Origin: Deinococcales bacterium
GTDB taxonomy: Bacteria; Deinococcota; Deinococci; Deinococcales; JAAFIG01
Assembly: GCA_013298595.1 (NCBI GenBank)
Contig: JAAFIG010000047.1
Span: forward strand, 1 to 32,355
Length of the DNA: 32,355 bases
Direction of reading: 5' to 3'
In this document: positions 14,189 through 23,796 of the stretch, in pieces
Numbering within the stretch: position 1 is the first letter of the stretch
Layout of the letters: each line of letters starts with the position of its first letter
Position numbers and translations under genes: made by a program
The notes under the pieces: model-generated
Told to the model about the DNA's origin: nothing
Database searches by the model: none
Seen by the model: only the letters and a program-made list of their open reading frames with translations

Positions 14189-16405
14189 ATGTTTAAGAAA
14201 ATCGCTGATTTAGTGGCTACTCGTCCCGCTTGGATACTTGGTTTCTGGGTTGTTTTACTACTTGTTTGCGTCCCATTTGCCGCTCAGACTTCAAAACGAT
14301 TGGTGGGTAATGCCAGCGCTTTGTCCACCAGCGAAGCCGAAAAAGTTAATAAAATTATTGAAAAAGAATTTAAACTCGAGCGTATAGACACCACTTTAAT
14401 TGTTACTGAAAGCAGCTTAGACAGCAAAGACGCAACTTTCTTAGCAAAATACAACATGTTAATCCCGCAACTCGAGAAACTTGAAGGTGTGAAAAGTGTT
14501 ACACGTTTTGATGCCGATGCACCTCTAAAGCTTTTTGGTTTAGTTGAAGGTAAACATGTCACAGCCACAATTTTAACCACTCGTCTAACAGACCCAAACC
14601 CAGTGATTGCAAGTATTCGTGCAGCAACATTAGCCGCAGGTTTACCCAGCACCAATGTTTTCGTTACAGGTGCAACTGCCATCACCAAAGATTTCCTCGA
14701 GAAATCCGAAGAAGACACCAAAAAAAGTGAATTTGCGGCATTACCTTTAATTGCTTTAGTACTGGTTTTTGCCTTTGGTGCATTGGTTGCTGCTGGTATT
14801 CCAATTGGTGTTGGCATGATTTCAATTACCATTGCTATGGCAGCCATTTTTGTTGTCACCCAATTTATAGAAGTCTCGAGTTTTGCCCAAGCCGTTGTCA
14901 CCATGCTCGGACTTGGCGCTGGCATTGATTACGCGCTGTTAATGGTCAATCGTTTCCGCGAAGAACTCACTCATGGTCATAGCCCTCGAGTAGCCGCAGC
15001 CAACACCACACGCACTGCAGGACGCGCTGTGGCATTTTCTGGATTAACCGTAGCAATTGCCATGGCAGCATTACTCATTCCCGATTTAACTTTTGTTCGC
15101 AGCATGGGTATTGCAGGCGTGATCGTGGTCTTTATGACTGTGCTGGTCAGCATTAGTGCCGTACCCGCATTACTTGCCATCATTGGTGAACGTGTTAACA
15201 GTCCACGCAAATTGCAATTCAAAGCCACCTCGAGCGGCAAAGGCAATACCTTCTGGGGAAATATTGCAGGGAAAGTCATGGAACGACCAATACTGTGGGT
15301 GATTGGTATCGTGGCATTTTTATTACTGATTGCCAGCCCAGCTTTAAACATGAAACTAGGCTACACAGGCGCATTTGGGCTTGCTCCTGGCATCGAATCT
15401 CGACGTGGTTTAGAACTGATCCGACCACTCGAGTTAGGTGGCAGTTTAGATCAATTTGAAATTATTTTAACAGTTGATGATTTCCGTGCTGCTCGTAGCA
15501 AATGGCGTGCCTTAGATGCCGAACTTGCCAGTTGGCAAGAAGTCCGATTGGTCATTTCGCCATTCCTAACCAGCCGCGCAGATTTTTCTACCAATACAAG
15601 TGGTAACAGCCTCGCTGCTTTAACCGATTTAACCAAACGCAGTATTTCAGCAGACCGCAAATACTTACGCTTATCAATCATTCCTAAAGAGCCAGTGCGC
15701 CCAGCCGAAATACCAGCTTGGCTCGAGAAACTACGTGCAGCCACAACAAATGCTGGTTTCACTAATTTCTTACTGGGTGGTGCACCTGTTGGTAGCCAAG
15801 AATTCACCAATGCCTTAGTCAGTGCCATGCCAAAAGCCATTATCGCTGTTTTTATTGCCACTTTTATTTTACTTGCCATTGCCTTTAGAAGCCTTGTGAT
15901 TCCAATTAAAAGCATCATCATGAATACATTAACTGTGGCTGCTAGTTACGGTGTGATCACACTGGTTTTTCAAAATGGTTTCTTATCTGGATTCTTTAAT
16001 GTTCCCACTGATATTGGTGCAATAGACTCGAGTTTACCCTTGGTCATGTTTGCTGTCACATTTGGGTTAAGCATGGATTACGAAATCTTCCTGCTCTCGA
16101 GAGTCCAAGAAGCCCACATTGCAGGAATGAACACCCATGATGCCGTCAAAAGCGCTGTACAAAGCACTGCCAGCGTGATTACCAGTGCCGCCCTAATTAT
16201 GTTGATTGTCTTTGCTGCTTTTGTTCAAGGTGATGTGGTCGCCAATAAAACCATTGGTCTTGGCTTAGCTGTTGCTGTTTTCTTAGATGCCACACTGGTG
16301 CGTTTAGTGCTTGTACCCGCTGTGATGATGCTGGCAGGAGAATGGAATTGGTGGTTACCAAAACGCCTCGCCAAAGTCATGCCAAAACTCAGTCTCGAGC
16401 ATTAA
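14189..16405 (+). CDS. MMPL-family RND transporter
   Basis: The 738-residue protein has the two-fold repeat of RND/MMPL permeases. There is one helix near the start (RPAWILGFWVVLLLVCVPFAA), a soluble loop of about 150 residues, then five helices with GLGAGIDYALLMVNRFREEL. A second loop follows, and then five helices with FGLSMDYEIFLLSRVQEA. Both D-Y motifs used for proton coupling in this family (GIDYAL, SMDYEI) are intact. It likely exports lipids or hydrophobic compounds. The ATG at 14189 is preferred over a TTG at 14174 because AGGA precedes it and MFKKIADLV is a natural start. It forms an operon with the small membrane gene 23 bp downstream. Confidence 0.93.
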   Translation: MFKKIADLVATRPAWILGFWVVLLLVCVPFAAQTSKRLVGNASALSTSEAEKVNKIIEKEFKLERIDTTLIVTESSLDSKDATFLAKYNMLIPQLEKLEGVKSVTRFDADAPLKLFGLVEGKHVTATILTTRLTDPNPVIASIRAATLAAGLPSTNVFVTGATAITKDFLEKSEEDTKKSEFAALPLIALVLVFAFGALVAAGIPIGVGMISITIAMAAIFVVTQFIEVSSFAQAVVTMLGLGAGIDYALLMVNRFREELTHGHSPRVAAANTTRTAGRAVAFSGLTVAIAMAALLIPDLTFVRSMGIAGVIVVFMTVLVSISAVPALLAIIGERVNSPRKLQFKATSSGKGNTFWGNIAGKVMERPILWVIGIVAFLLLIASPALNMKLGYTGAFGLAPGIESRRGLELIRPLELGGSLDQFEIILTVDDFRAARSKWRALDAELASWQEVRLVISPFLTSRADFSTNTSGNSLAALTDLTKRSISADRKYLRLSIIPKEPVRPAEIPAWLEKLRAATTNAGFTNFLLGGAPVGSQEFTNALVSAMPKAIIAVFIATFILLAIAFRSLVIPIKSIIMNTLTVAASYGVITLVFQNGFLSGFFNVPTDIGAIDSSLPLVMFAVTFGLSMDYEIFLLSRVQEAHIAGMNTHDAVKSAVQSTASVITSAALIMLIVFAAFVQGDVVANKTIGLGLAVAVFLDATLVRLVLVPAVMMLAGEWNWWLPKRLAKVMPKLSLEH

Positions 16406-16428
16406 AAACCAGCAACGAGGAGCTATTC

Positions 16429-16845
16429 ATGAAATCGCCACGTTGGATGTCTTATACCTTGTTTGCTGCCGCTGCCTACAATGCCCTTTGGGGGGCGTGG
16501 GTTGGCTTATTTCCCAAAGCCAGTTTTGATTTACTGAATATGCCAGCACCATTGTATCTACCTTTATGGCAATCGGTGGGTTTAATGGTTGGTTGTTACG
16601 CAATAGGCTACTTTATTGCAGCTTTTGACCCGTACCAAAATTGGGCACTGGTACTGGTTGGCTTTATTGGCAAAGTCCTAGGACCGCTTGGCATGATTTA
16701 CGCTGTCAGCAGCCAGCAATTACCACTGGCATTTGCTTGGAATAATATCACTAATGATGTGATTTGGTGGATACCATTTTTTCTGATTTTGCGTGGCGCA
16801 TACCAGCATCACTTGGGTCAGAAAAGCCCGAGCGATTCAAAGTAA
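16429..16845 (+). CDS. Small four-helix membrane protein, unknown function
   Basis: The 138-residue protein has four predicted hydrophobic helices. Signature stretches are AAYNALWGAWVGLFP, GYFIAAFDPYQNW, VGFIGKVLGPLGM and NDVIWWIPFFLIL. This resembles a family of short membrane proteins sometimes labelled alkyl hydroperoxide reductase without catalytic support; no peroxidatic cysteine is present here. The ATG at 16429 has GAGGAG eight nt upstream. It is co-transcribed with the MMPL gene and may assist it. Its last 9 bases overlap the end of the convergent oxidoreductase gene. No CTCGAG sites in the gene. Confidence 0.8.
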   Translation: MKSPRWMSYTLFAAAAYNALWGAWVGLFPKASFDLLNMPAPLYLPLWQSVGLMVGCYAIGYFIAAFDPYQNWALVLVGFIGKVLGPLGMIYAVSSQQLPLAFAWNNITNDVIWWIPFFLILRGAYQHHLGQKSPSDSK

Positions 16846-17982
16846 ACTATTGCCCTGAATTGCATCGTGCTCGAGAAATCGGCTTGGGCGTAGTGCGTGT
16901 ATATCTAAGCTCGAGGTTTTGCCTTGAAGTATCAGTTCGCTCATCAGTTTGCCAAAAGCTGGGCTGTGCATTGTGCCATGTCCACTCGAGCCGTTGACAA
17001 GATATAAATTCTGCAAATCTGGGTGCTGACCAAAAATTGCGTGTTTGTCTGGGCTGTTTTCGTACAGTCCTGCCCAGATTCTGTGGACTGGAATGTTTTG
17101 TAAAATGGGTACTCGAGCAATGGCTTCGGTTCGCATTGGCTCGAGCCAAGTTTGATCGGGTTCAAGGTCAAAAGCATGACTCGAGCCTACAGGGCTGGGG
17201 CGGAGCAGTAATACTTTTTGGTCGCGGACTCGCAGGTGAAAACCTGTATCACAGTAAATACTCATGGGCATATTTTCAGGTAAGGCTGTGATGCTAACAG
17301 TTTCAGCAATTTGGCGTTTTTCTGGGGTTACAGGTATTGCTATGCCAAGATTTCCAGCCCAAGCACCCGTAGCATTAACAATGGCATCTGCCTCGAGCCT
17401 ACCCGTAGCTGTACGAACCTGCACTCGAACACCTAAAACCTCGAGCTTACTTTGCACACCAAAACGAAATTCTGCACCATATTGCTTGGCAAGTTGTTGG
17501 TAGCCCCGCAGCATCTCGAGTGGACGAATAAAACCATCCCACGGGCAATACGTGCCACCAACAACACCTTGGAGGTTCAGTGCAGGATTGAGCACAGCTA
17601 TTTCTGTTGGACTGACAGCTCGAGCCACACTCAAACCCATTTGTTGTTGTACTAAAAGTGCGGCTTGTAATGCCTCGAGTTCGGTTTGACTTGAAGCTAG
17701 AAACAAATAACCATATTGTTGATACTGCGGATTAACACCCGTCCAAGACTCAAAACCAAGTAAAATTTCTCTTGCCAGCAGCGATAATTGCACATTGATA
17801 GCTGTACCATACTGCACTCGGAAACCACCTGTGGCCCGAGCAGCACTGCTACTGGCAGTTAAGTCAGTAGCGGGATGCGGGTCTTGCTCGAGCACCAGCA
17901 CCCGCACTCCTTGTTGGGCTAAAAATGCTGCCACACTCGAGCCAATAATACCAGCGCCAAGAACAATCACTTCTGGTTGCAT
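16837..17982 (-). CDS. FAD-dependent amine/amino-acid oxidoreductase (DAO family)
   Basis: The 381-residue protein has an N-terminal FAD-binding motif VLGAGIIGSSVAAFLAQQG, the D-amino-acid/sarcosine oxidase-like middle, NATGAWAG, and the C-terminal NGSSGHGTMHSPAFGKLMSELI that holds the flavin. It is closest in layout to sarcosine oxidase beta/glycine oxidase-like enzymes; the substrate is not fixed by the sequence. An ATG at 17982 follows TAAAAT by seven nt. It lies 10 bp after the HD-GYP gene and on the same strand, but has its own promoter signature. Its end overlaps the convergent membrane gene by 9 bp. Confidence 0.88.
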   Translation of the reverse strand: MQPEVIVLGAGIIGSSVAAFLAQQGVRVLVLEQDPHPATDLTASSSAARATGGFRVQYGTAINVQLSLLAREILLGFESWTGVNPQYQQYGYLFLASSQTELEALQAALLVQQQMGLSVARAVSPTEIAVLNPALNLQGVVGGTYCPWDGFIRPLEMLRGYQQLAKQYGAEFRFGVQSKLEVLGVRVQVRTATGRLEADAIVNATGAWAGNLGIAIPVTPEKRQIAETVSITALPENMPMSIYCDTGFHLRVRDQKVLLLRPSPVGSSHAFDLEPDQTWLEPMRTEAIARVPILQNIPVHRIWAGLYENSPDKHAIFGQHPDLQNLYLVNGSSGHGTMHSPAFGKLMSELILQGKTSSLDIHALRPSRFLEHDAIQGNSLL

Positions 17983-17989
17983 AAAAAGT

Positions 17990-17995
17990 ATTTTA
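17990..17995 (-). promoter_or_regulatory. Putative -10 (TAAAAT) of the oxidoreductase gene, includes a stop codon
   Basis: The minus-strand TAAAAT ends seven nt before the ATG at 17982. Its first three bases are the TAA stop codon of the upstream HD-GYP gene. Confidence 0.5.
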
Positions 17996-20434
17996 CGCGT
18001 TTACAGGCACCCGCAGTATCTCGAGAAAAACCTGAACAATATTGGCATCAAGGCTTAACCCTGCTTGGCGTTGCAATTCTTGCACTGCTTCTGATTCTGT
18101 CCAAGCTGCCTTATAAGGGCGGTCGCTGGTTAGGGCATCATACACATCCACGACAGCGAATACTCGAGCTAAATAGGGAATATCCTCGAGTTTTTTATTA
18201 TCGGGATAACCGCTGCCATCGGTGCGTTCTTGATGGTATAAAACAACATCTAAAGTTTCTTTAGGTAAGAAATTTAAGCCAGCTAACATATCAAAACCAA
18301 TTCTTGGATGCTGACGAATCCACAACCATTCATCGGGATTAAGTTTTTCTGGTTTGAGTAGCACATGGTCTGGTACTGCAATTTTACCAATATCGTGCAA
18401 TAATGCACCCCACTCGAGGGCTTGTAAACAATCGGCAGATAACCCTAAGCTTTCCCCAAGTTGTAATGACAACTGCACCACTCGGTCGGTATGTCCTTTG
18501 GTTTCAAAATCACGCAACTCGAGAGCTAAACCAAGCGCTCTGAAGGCTTGCGCTCGAGTATTCATGATTTCTTGAATAGCATCGGCACGTTCCATCGCTC
18601 TGGCTAAACGACCTGCTAAGAATTCGGTAATCTCGCGGGTGCTGGCTGGGAATTCGATGGTACGACCAAATGTTGTTGCAGATAAAAAGGCTCGTGTTTG
18701 TCCGTTGAGTATGACAGGGGCAATTAAGGCAGTCCGAAATCCAAAGGCTTGAAATTTTGTATTGGCTAAACTTGGTATTTGGGCATCTGGAATAAGCAAT
18801 ACCCGATTACCTGTTGTTGTGCGTCCAAAGGCATCATCTACAGTGATGGGTGTTGTTGTCCGTAATTGCATGTATCCATCAGGTAAATCGCCAAGTACTG
18901 CTAATGGTTGCAAGTACGTGCCATCAAATGTGAAGTAAACAGCTGTGTCTAAACCAATCACATCAAGTAGCGTCTGCAAACCAAGTGCAGCAATACTTTG
19001 TACATCCTCGAGTTGTTCTAAATCGCTGGATAACTGGGCTAATTTCGCAAAAGCTTCGGCTCGAGTTTGCGCTGTTTCTAAAGCATGTAAACGGGCTAAA
19101 GCACTACTCAGTGCTTCGGTAATAGCTGTGAGGATATCTAAGTCCACAGCTTCAAACCCAATTCCACTGGCTTGGGTATCGGCAGTTAAAACACCAATTA
19201 CTTGGCTGTTTTGCATGGTATCAGCCCGAATTGGTAAACCAATAAAACTACCACGAGCAATGGGATAAATAGCAAAAGCCTGATCGAGTGTCTTGCTGAT
19301 CGATTCAATCCGTGAGACTCCTGAATCCAGCACTTGCCAAGATAAACCACGTTCTCGAGTTAAGATTTTTTGTAACATCACTTCGGCTTCAAGTCCACTG
19401 CCTGCCATTGGATGCAATTGGCTACGGTCGGCATTGGCAATCAGCACAAACGAACTTTCAGCTCGAGTGGCACGCAAGGCAAAATCTGTGGCAATTTGGT
19501 ATAGCTCGGCACTAGTACTGGCAAGTCGCATATCTCGAGAAACTTGTGCCAACACTTCTAAGGCAACTCGTTCTCGTTCGAGTTGTTCTAAGTTGCGTTC
19601 ACGTTGTAAGCGTGAACCTAAAGCGGCTGCAACTTCTGGCAAAATTGGACGTAAATCCACCCACGGTTTTTGCCGATAGACCAAGGCAATACTCCCAATC
19701 AGTTCTCCTGCCACGCGCTGTCCTACCAAATGGGCTTCGCGGAAGCCAAGGTTTTTAATTAAGTTATATTTTGTATCTATTTGGGTGTTGTGCAAATCTA
19801 TCAGCACTGTTTCGCCACGCAGAAAAAAAGGTTCCTCGGCTTTAAATTCACTGACTTCGATTGGTTCTAACGTTTGTAAATCAACACCTGTTGCTGCTAA
19901 AATTCGGTAACCACCATTGGCTTCTCGAATCCGAAAAACAGCTGCATCGGCACCAGCTTCAGCCGTTAAGCTCTCGAGCATGATTTGGTATAAGTCGGCA
20001 CTGGTGTTGTTGTTGCCCAGTGCTCGTAAGCAATCGCTGAGAATCCGTTGTCTTAACAATTCGGATTCGCGTTCTGTGACATCTTTGACGATAGCAATTA
20101 AACCTTGGAAAGTATTGGTTTGATCAAAAATGGCTCTTGCACTGACTTCGGCACGAAAACGCTGCCGATTTGGTTTTTGATGCCAGACCACACCACGTAA
20201 CACATCTCCACGTAAAATAGCTGCCCAACCAGCATCTTGTGCATCGCTGATAGCAGTTCCAATCAGGTCTACAAGTTTGCGTCCAATCATGCTATTGGCA
20301 GTCACTTCGTAGAGTTCTTCGGCAGCTCGGTTAATTGCTACCAAATTAATTTCAGCATCAGTCAGCAAAGCAGCTTCGCCAAGAGCGTCTAAGAGAGGAT
20401 ATGCCATCTGTGTAGATTGAATCAAATTCTTCAC
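17993..20434 (-). CDS. PAS-GAF-HD-GYP cyclic di-GMP phosphodiesterase
   Basis: This encodes 813 residues with no membrane segment. A PAS domain (about 10-125) ends in the usual VKDVTERESELL. About three GAF-like sensor domains follow (about 135-285, 295-455, 465-620), joined by leucine-rich helices. The HD-GYP domain (about 630-813) has the metal-binding HD at 680-681 (LLHDIGKIAVPD), HQERTDGSGYP with GYP at 742-744, and DVYDALTSDRPYK, all intact. It should hydrolyse cyclic di-GMP under control of small-molecule or redox signals sensed by PAS/GAF. The start may be GTG 20434 or ATG 20407; neither has a clear ribosome site. Confidence 0.92.
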   Translation of the reverse strand: MKNLIQSTQMAYPLLDALGEAALLTDAEINLVAINRAAEELYEVTANSMIGRKLVDLIGTAISDAQDAGWAAILRGDVLRGVVWHQKPNRQRFRAEVSARAIFDQTNTFQGLIAIVKDVTERESELLRQRILSDCLRALGNNNTSADLYQIMLESLTAEAGADAAVFRIREANGGYRILAATGVDLQTLEPIEVSEFKAEEPFFLRGETVLIDLHNTQIDTKYNLIKNLGFREAHLVGQRVAGELIGSIALVYRQKPWVDLRPILPEVAAALGSRLQRERNLEQLERERVALEVLAQVSRDMRLASTSAELYQIATDFALRATRAESSFVLIANADRSQLHPMAGSGLEAEVMLQKILTRERGLSWQVLDSGVSRIESISKTLDQAFAIYPIARGSFIGLPIRADTMQNSQVIGVLTADTQASGIGFEAVDLDILTAITEALSSALARLHALETAQTRAEAFAKLAQLSSDLEQLEDVQSIAALGLQTLLDVIGLDTAVYFTFDGTYLQPLAVLGDLPDGYMQLRTTTPITVDDAFGRTTTGNRVLLIPDAQIPSLANTKFQAFGFRTALIAPVILNGQTRAFLSATTFGRTIEFPASTREITEFLAGRLARAMERADAIQEIMNTRAQAFRALGLALELRDFETKGHTDRVVQLSLQLGESLGLSADCLQALEWGALLHDIGKIAVPDHVLLKPEKLNPDEWLWIRQHPRIGFDMLAGLNFLPKETLDVVLYHQERTDGSGYPDNKKLEDIPYLARVFAVVDVYDALTSDRPYKAAWTESEAVQELQRQAGLSLDANIVQVFLEILRVPVNA

Positions 20435-20567
20435 CCACCAGAAGGAACACGCCTCCCATCGGCAGCCCTTGGTTTGTACAGCTTAACACTCCTCAAAACC
20501 CTGACGCGTGATGAGGATAACTTGACCACCCATACTAAAGTCGTGAACCCTATCATACAGTCAAGGT

Positions 20568-21773
20568 TTACTCTTTATACTCGAGTGGTAAAAACCGCCA
20601 TAAAACCAACATAGCCACAAAAATCAGTCCAGCACTAAGCCATAACGTTGGCACAATTCGCCATGTCAAAGCTAACCAGCCGCCCAACACCGAACCCAAA
20701 GAAGCTAAACCCCAAAACGAAAACCGAGCTGTAGCCGTCACCCGTCCCAGTAACTCGAGTGGAGTCAATCGTTGTCGCCAACTGACTTGATTGATATTAA
20801 AAACCACAGCCGCAAAACCACTGAGAAAACGCCCGAGTAACAAACTAAACACCATCAACCAGATAAACTTCATCTGTGCTGCAAACGGCAATAACATGCC
20901 ACCAAAAGCCACCAAAAATACGGCTGCAATCATCATTTTAGCTAAACCAACTCGAGTTGTTAACCAAGCACTAAAATACGCACCCAGAAAACTACCCAAC
21001 CCAGAACTTGCCACAATCAACGCCAAGATTTGTGGTTCTAAACGCAAATCTCGAGTCACAAACAAAACAAAAACCGCCATCATCATACCCCGCCCGACAT
21101 TGACTAAAGCAGTACACAGTGTTAGAACCCGTAAAATAGGTTGTGTCCAAGTAAAAGCTAAACCCTCGAGTAATTCGTGCCAAACACTGCGCTTGGCTTT
21201 TGCTTGTGATTGCCTATGAGGTAATGCGCTGACCAAAAATGCCGAAAATAAATATGATACCGCATCCACAAACACTAACAAAGCTGCCGAAACCCAAGCC
21301 ACAACAACACCCGCTAAACCAGGTCCAGCAAACGCAGCCAGTGTTTCACTACTTTGTAAACGCCGATTCCCCTCGAGTAACTGCGAAGCAGGCAACACTT
21401 GTGGCAACATAATTTGGGCGGCTAATTCAAAAAAAACATTACCAACCCCAAGCAAAAAAGTCAGACCATACAACCACTCGAGCTGACCCCAATGCCAAAC
21501 AAACATACTACCCATAAAAAACAACAAGACCGCGCGAGTCATGTCCATTGCTACCATAACCATTTTTGGTGGCAACCGATCCACCCAAACACCCGCTGGT
21601 AAACCAATACACAAATACGGTAACCACGGCATAGCCGCCAAAAAACCCATCTGTACTTCGTTTGCCCCAAGACTCGAGGCTGCCAGTAAGGGAATAGCAA
21701 ATTGGCTAAGTTGCGAACCTGTGACCGAAATAATTTGCGCCGACCATAACCGCACAAACACACTTGGTAACAT
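20568..21773 (-). CDS. MFS transporter (MFS_3/EntS-like exporter)
   Basis: The 401-residue membrane protein has about 12 helices. The N-terminus FVRLWSAQIISVTGSQLSQFAIPLLA and the loop GLPAGVWVDRLPPK match the MFS_3 group that contains the enterobactin exporter. The ATG at 21773 overlaps the TGA of the ATP-grasp gene by one base (TGATG), so translation is coupled and the two proteins probably work together. Export of the ligase product is the simplest idea. 133 bp separate its end from the HD-GYP start. Confidence 0.9.
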   Translation of the reverse strand: MLPSVFVRLWSAQIISVTGSQLSQFAIPLLAASSLGANEVQMGFLAAMPWLPYLCIGLPAGVWVDRLPPKMVMVAMDMTRAVLLFFMGSMFVWHWGQLEWLYGLTFLLGVGNVFFELAAQIMLPQVLPASQLLEGNRRLQSSETLAAFAGPGLAGVVVAWVSAALLVFVDAVSYLFSAFLVSALPHRQSQAKAKRSVWHELLEGLAFTWTQPILRVLTLCTALVNVGRGMMMAVFVLFVTRDLRLEPQILALIVASSGLGSFLGAYFSAWLTTRVGLAKMMIAAVFLVAFGGMLLPFAAQMKFIWLMVFSLLLGRFLSGFAAVVFNINQVSWRQRLTPLELLGRVTATARFSFWGLASLGSVLGGWLALTWRIVPTLWLSAGLIFVAMLVLWRFLPLEYKE

Positions 21774-22924
21774 CAGTTAAAACCTTGTTGTCGCATTAAA
21801 TCGGCAGTTGCAGCAACCTCAGCTCGAGTTTGCCCTATCAGCAAAGAACTCACCCGAAATGGCAGTGCATCATCGTATGGATCAAAAATAGCAGTGGGTA
21901 ACAATTTTTTTGCTTGCAATAACTCGAGTAAAATAGCGCGTAAATCCGCACGTGAACCCGTAAAAGCCCAACTCTTATTCAACAACACCTTGGCTTGCCA
22001 TTCACGCTCAAGCGAAGCACGTAACAACACTGGGTAGGTAGCAGCTGTTAATCGAAAATTCGCATCCACCACAAAACCATGATCATTCTCGAGCAATACA
22101 TCAAAACCTGCAAAACCAAAATAACCCAATTTCTGGGCTTGACGCATCACTTCTGCACAAGCAGCCACCACCGCAGGTGGACAAGGCACATCTACGGCTA
22201 ACCAATTCCCCTGAAAACGCCCTTCTGGGCTAACTATTTGCTCGGTTACACCCAAGAAAATCGGTTCGCCTTCTTGTGGCATAGCAAATTGCAAAGAAAT
22301 GCTCTGAGCCACCAATTTCTTCTCGAGCAACAAAGCATGACCACTAAACCGCTGCTGTGCCGCAACAACATCGGCTCGAGTGGCACACATCACCACCGAG
22401 TAACCACCTGCTGTTGGAGTATCCGAAGCTACTTTTACGACACAAGGCAGCTCGAGTTTTTTAGGAATAGGTTCACTAGCCGCAATATATTGATAAGGCA
22501 AAACCATATTCGCAGGAAATAAAATATCGAGAAAAGCTTTGTTGTTTAAAAATCGTAGTGTTTTTGGTTTAACCCAGTACTTTGAATCTGACAATTGCTC
22601 TTCGGGATATGGGTACTGCATGACCAATTGAGTATGCCCTTGCAGAATCTGAAAAAACTCTGCTTCAGTCCGATACGTTTGCAGATTCTGCGGCATCGGC
22701 AAATCACACAACTGCATGATCTCGAGAATCAGCGGATTTCTTGCATTGCGATGACAAACAAATGGCATCTCGCCAACACCAATTAAAGCACCACCACTCA
22801 TGGCATCAAGAATGCCTTGTCCTTCTGGCAAAATACCATACGAAACATTTGGTAAACGCCCAACCAACATCAATTTTGTTGAAAAAATATCAGACAATAA
22901 AACAGGTTCAAAACCTAATCCCAT
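21773..22924 (-). CDS. ATP-grasp family ligase, unknown substrate
   Basis: This encodes 383 residues. The ATP-grasp core covers about residues 120-300. A beta strand LPCVVKVASDTPTAGGYSVV carries the ATP-binding Lys and glycine loop, FLGVTEQIVSPEGRF follows, and the metal-binding region is GFAGFDVLLENDHGFVVDANFRLTAATYP. In the last motif the usual E-x-N is replaced by D-A-N, still able to bind Mg. The N-terminal part (GILPEGQGILDAMSG) is like the preATP domain. Such enzymes join a carboxylate to an amine. The coupled MFS gene suggests a secreted product. TATTTT ends five nt before the ATG at 22924. Confidence 0.8.
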   Translation of the reverse strand: MGLGFEPVLLSDIFSTKLMLVGRLPNVSYGILPEGQGILDAMSGGALIGVGEMPFVCHRNARNPLILEIMQLCDLPMPQNLQTYRTEAEFFQILQGHTQLVMQYPYPEEQLSDSKYWVKPKTLRFLNNKAFLDILFPANMVLPYQYIAASEPIPKKLELPCVVKVASDTPTAGGYSVVMCATRADVVAAQQRFSGHALLLEKKLVAQSISLQFAMPQEGEPIFLGVTEQIVSPEGRFQGNWLAVDVPCPPAVVAACAEVMRQAQKLGYFGFAGFDVLLENDHGFVVDANFRLTAATYPVLLRASLEREWQAKVLLNKSWAFTGSRADLRAILLELLQAKKLLPTAIFDPYDDALPFRVSSLLIGQTRAEVAATADLMRQQGFN

Positions 22925-22929
22925 AACCT

Positions 22930-22935
22930 AAAATA
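22930..22935 (-). promoter_or_regulatory. Putative -10 (TATTTT) of the ATP-grasp/MFS operon
   Basis: It ends five nt before the ATG at 22924, within the 16-bp gap behind scpA. AGGTT in the spacer is too close to act as a good ribosome site. Confidence 0.4.
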
Positions 22936-22940
22936 ACACG

Positions 22941-23702
22941 CTAAGTTTTAACTTGTTGCACTTCAATATCAGCATACGCAACTTCTTGCACAGCCAAAAA
23001 TTCGCCATCACGCACACCCTCGAGTAACGCCGAAAACAACACAGTACGCTCACCCCAATCCTCGGCAGGCACACTGCCAAACCAGAATCGCGCAGCAAAA
23101 GCCCGCAAACGCTTCAACGCCATCGGCATGGTTAAACGCTCAAACGCCAAATCTAAAAAATCAATACTCCGCACTCGCCGTCGAGCCGCTTCAAGCAACG
23201 CCCCAATCCCACTCGAGATTGGTTTAGCTTTACGTGGCAAATGAATCTCGGGCACATTTGGCAACATCAGCAAAGCCCGCTGCACCCGTTGCTCCTTTAA
23301 AAAAGAAATTGCACCCTCGAGTTTTGCTAGTGCCTGCACACCCTCGAGCACATCTGCAAGACTGGCATCCACATCATCGGCATCATCCTCGAGCACAACT
23401 TTAGGCGGTTTAGGCAGTAACAACCGGGCTTTTAATTCAATCACCCCCGACAAATGCGGCAATGCCTCCGAAGCCAACTCAATTGCCTCATCGGGCGGCA
23501 AAACCGCTTTGACAGCCGCGTACCGCGCTAACACTGCTCGAGTTAACGCCACCAGCGGCACGGCACTCGGCAGAATTGTTTCGGCACGCAGCGCCGCAGC
23601 CAACTCTGGCAACGAACCTTCAAAACCCTCAAAACGAGCTACAAACGTTGCCTCGAGAGGCGGGATAACCACGATTGGAGGCTCGAGAGAAAGTTGGGTC
23701 AT
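22941..23702 (-). CDS. scpA: Segregation and condensation protein A
   Basis: The 253-residue kleisin subunit of the SMC-ScpAB complex acts in chromosome compaction. The N-terminal domain has FARFEGFEGSLPELAAALRA-like sequence (residues about 22-40, with FEGSL standing for the family FxGPLDLLL) and ELKARLLLPKPP. An acidic linker (VVLEDDADDVD) follows, and the C-terminal winged helix FSALLEGVRDGEFLAVQEVAYADIEV binds the SMC head. scpB is not adjacent. There is no Shine-Dalgarno before the ATG at 23702; TAAAAATTT lies directly upstream. It is first of a minus-strand run with the ATP-grasp/MFS pair. Confidence 0.85.
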   Translation of the reverse strand: MTQLSLEPPIVVIPPLEATFVARFEGFEGSLPELAAALRAETILPSAVPLVALTRAVLARYAAVKAVLPPDEAIELASEALPHLSGVIELKARLLLPKPPKVVLEDDADDVDASLADVLEGVQALAKLEGAISFLKEQRVQRALLMLPNVPEIHLPRKAKPISSGIGALLEAARRRVRSIDFLDLAFERLTMPMALKRLRAFAARFWFGSVPAEDWGERTVLFSALLEGVRDGEFLAVQEVAYADIEVQQVKT

Positions 23703-23785
23703 AAATTTTTAGCTCGAAAAACAAACATGCTTTTAATAAGTATATGGCACAACCAACCAAGCCACAACTCGCTAACCAAAAACGA

Positions 23786-23791
23786 TAAACT
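23786..23791 (+). promoter_or_regulatory. Putative -10 (TAAACT) of the DinB-family gene
   Basis: TAAACT ends five nt before the ATG at 23797, with no Shine-Dalgarno. It is in the 94-bp divergent gap from scpA. Confidence 0.5.
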
Positions 23792-23796
23792 CATTC

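Noticed and set aside
16429-16845. Alkyl hydroperoxide reductase
   Set aside because: Four membrane helices and no peroxidatic cysteine motif; only the label used for some similar proteins suggests it.
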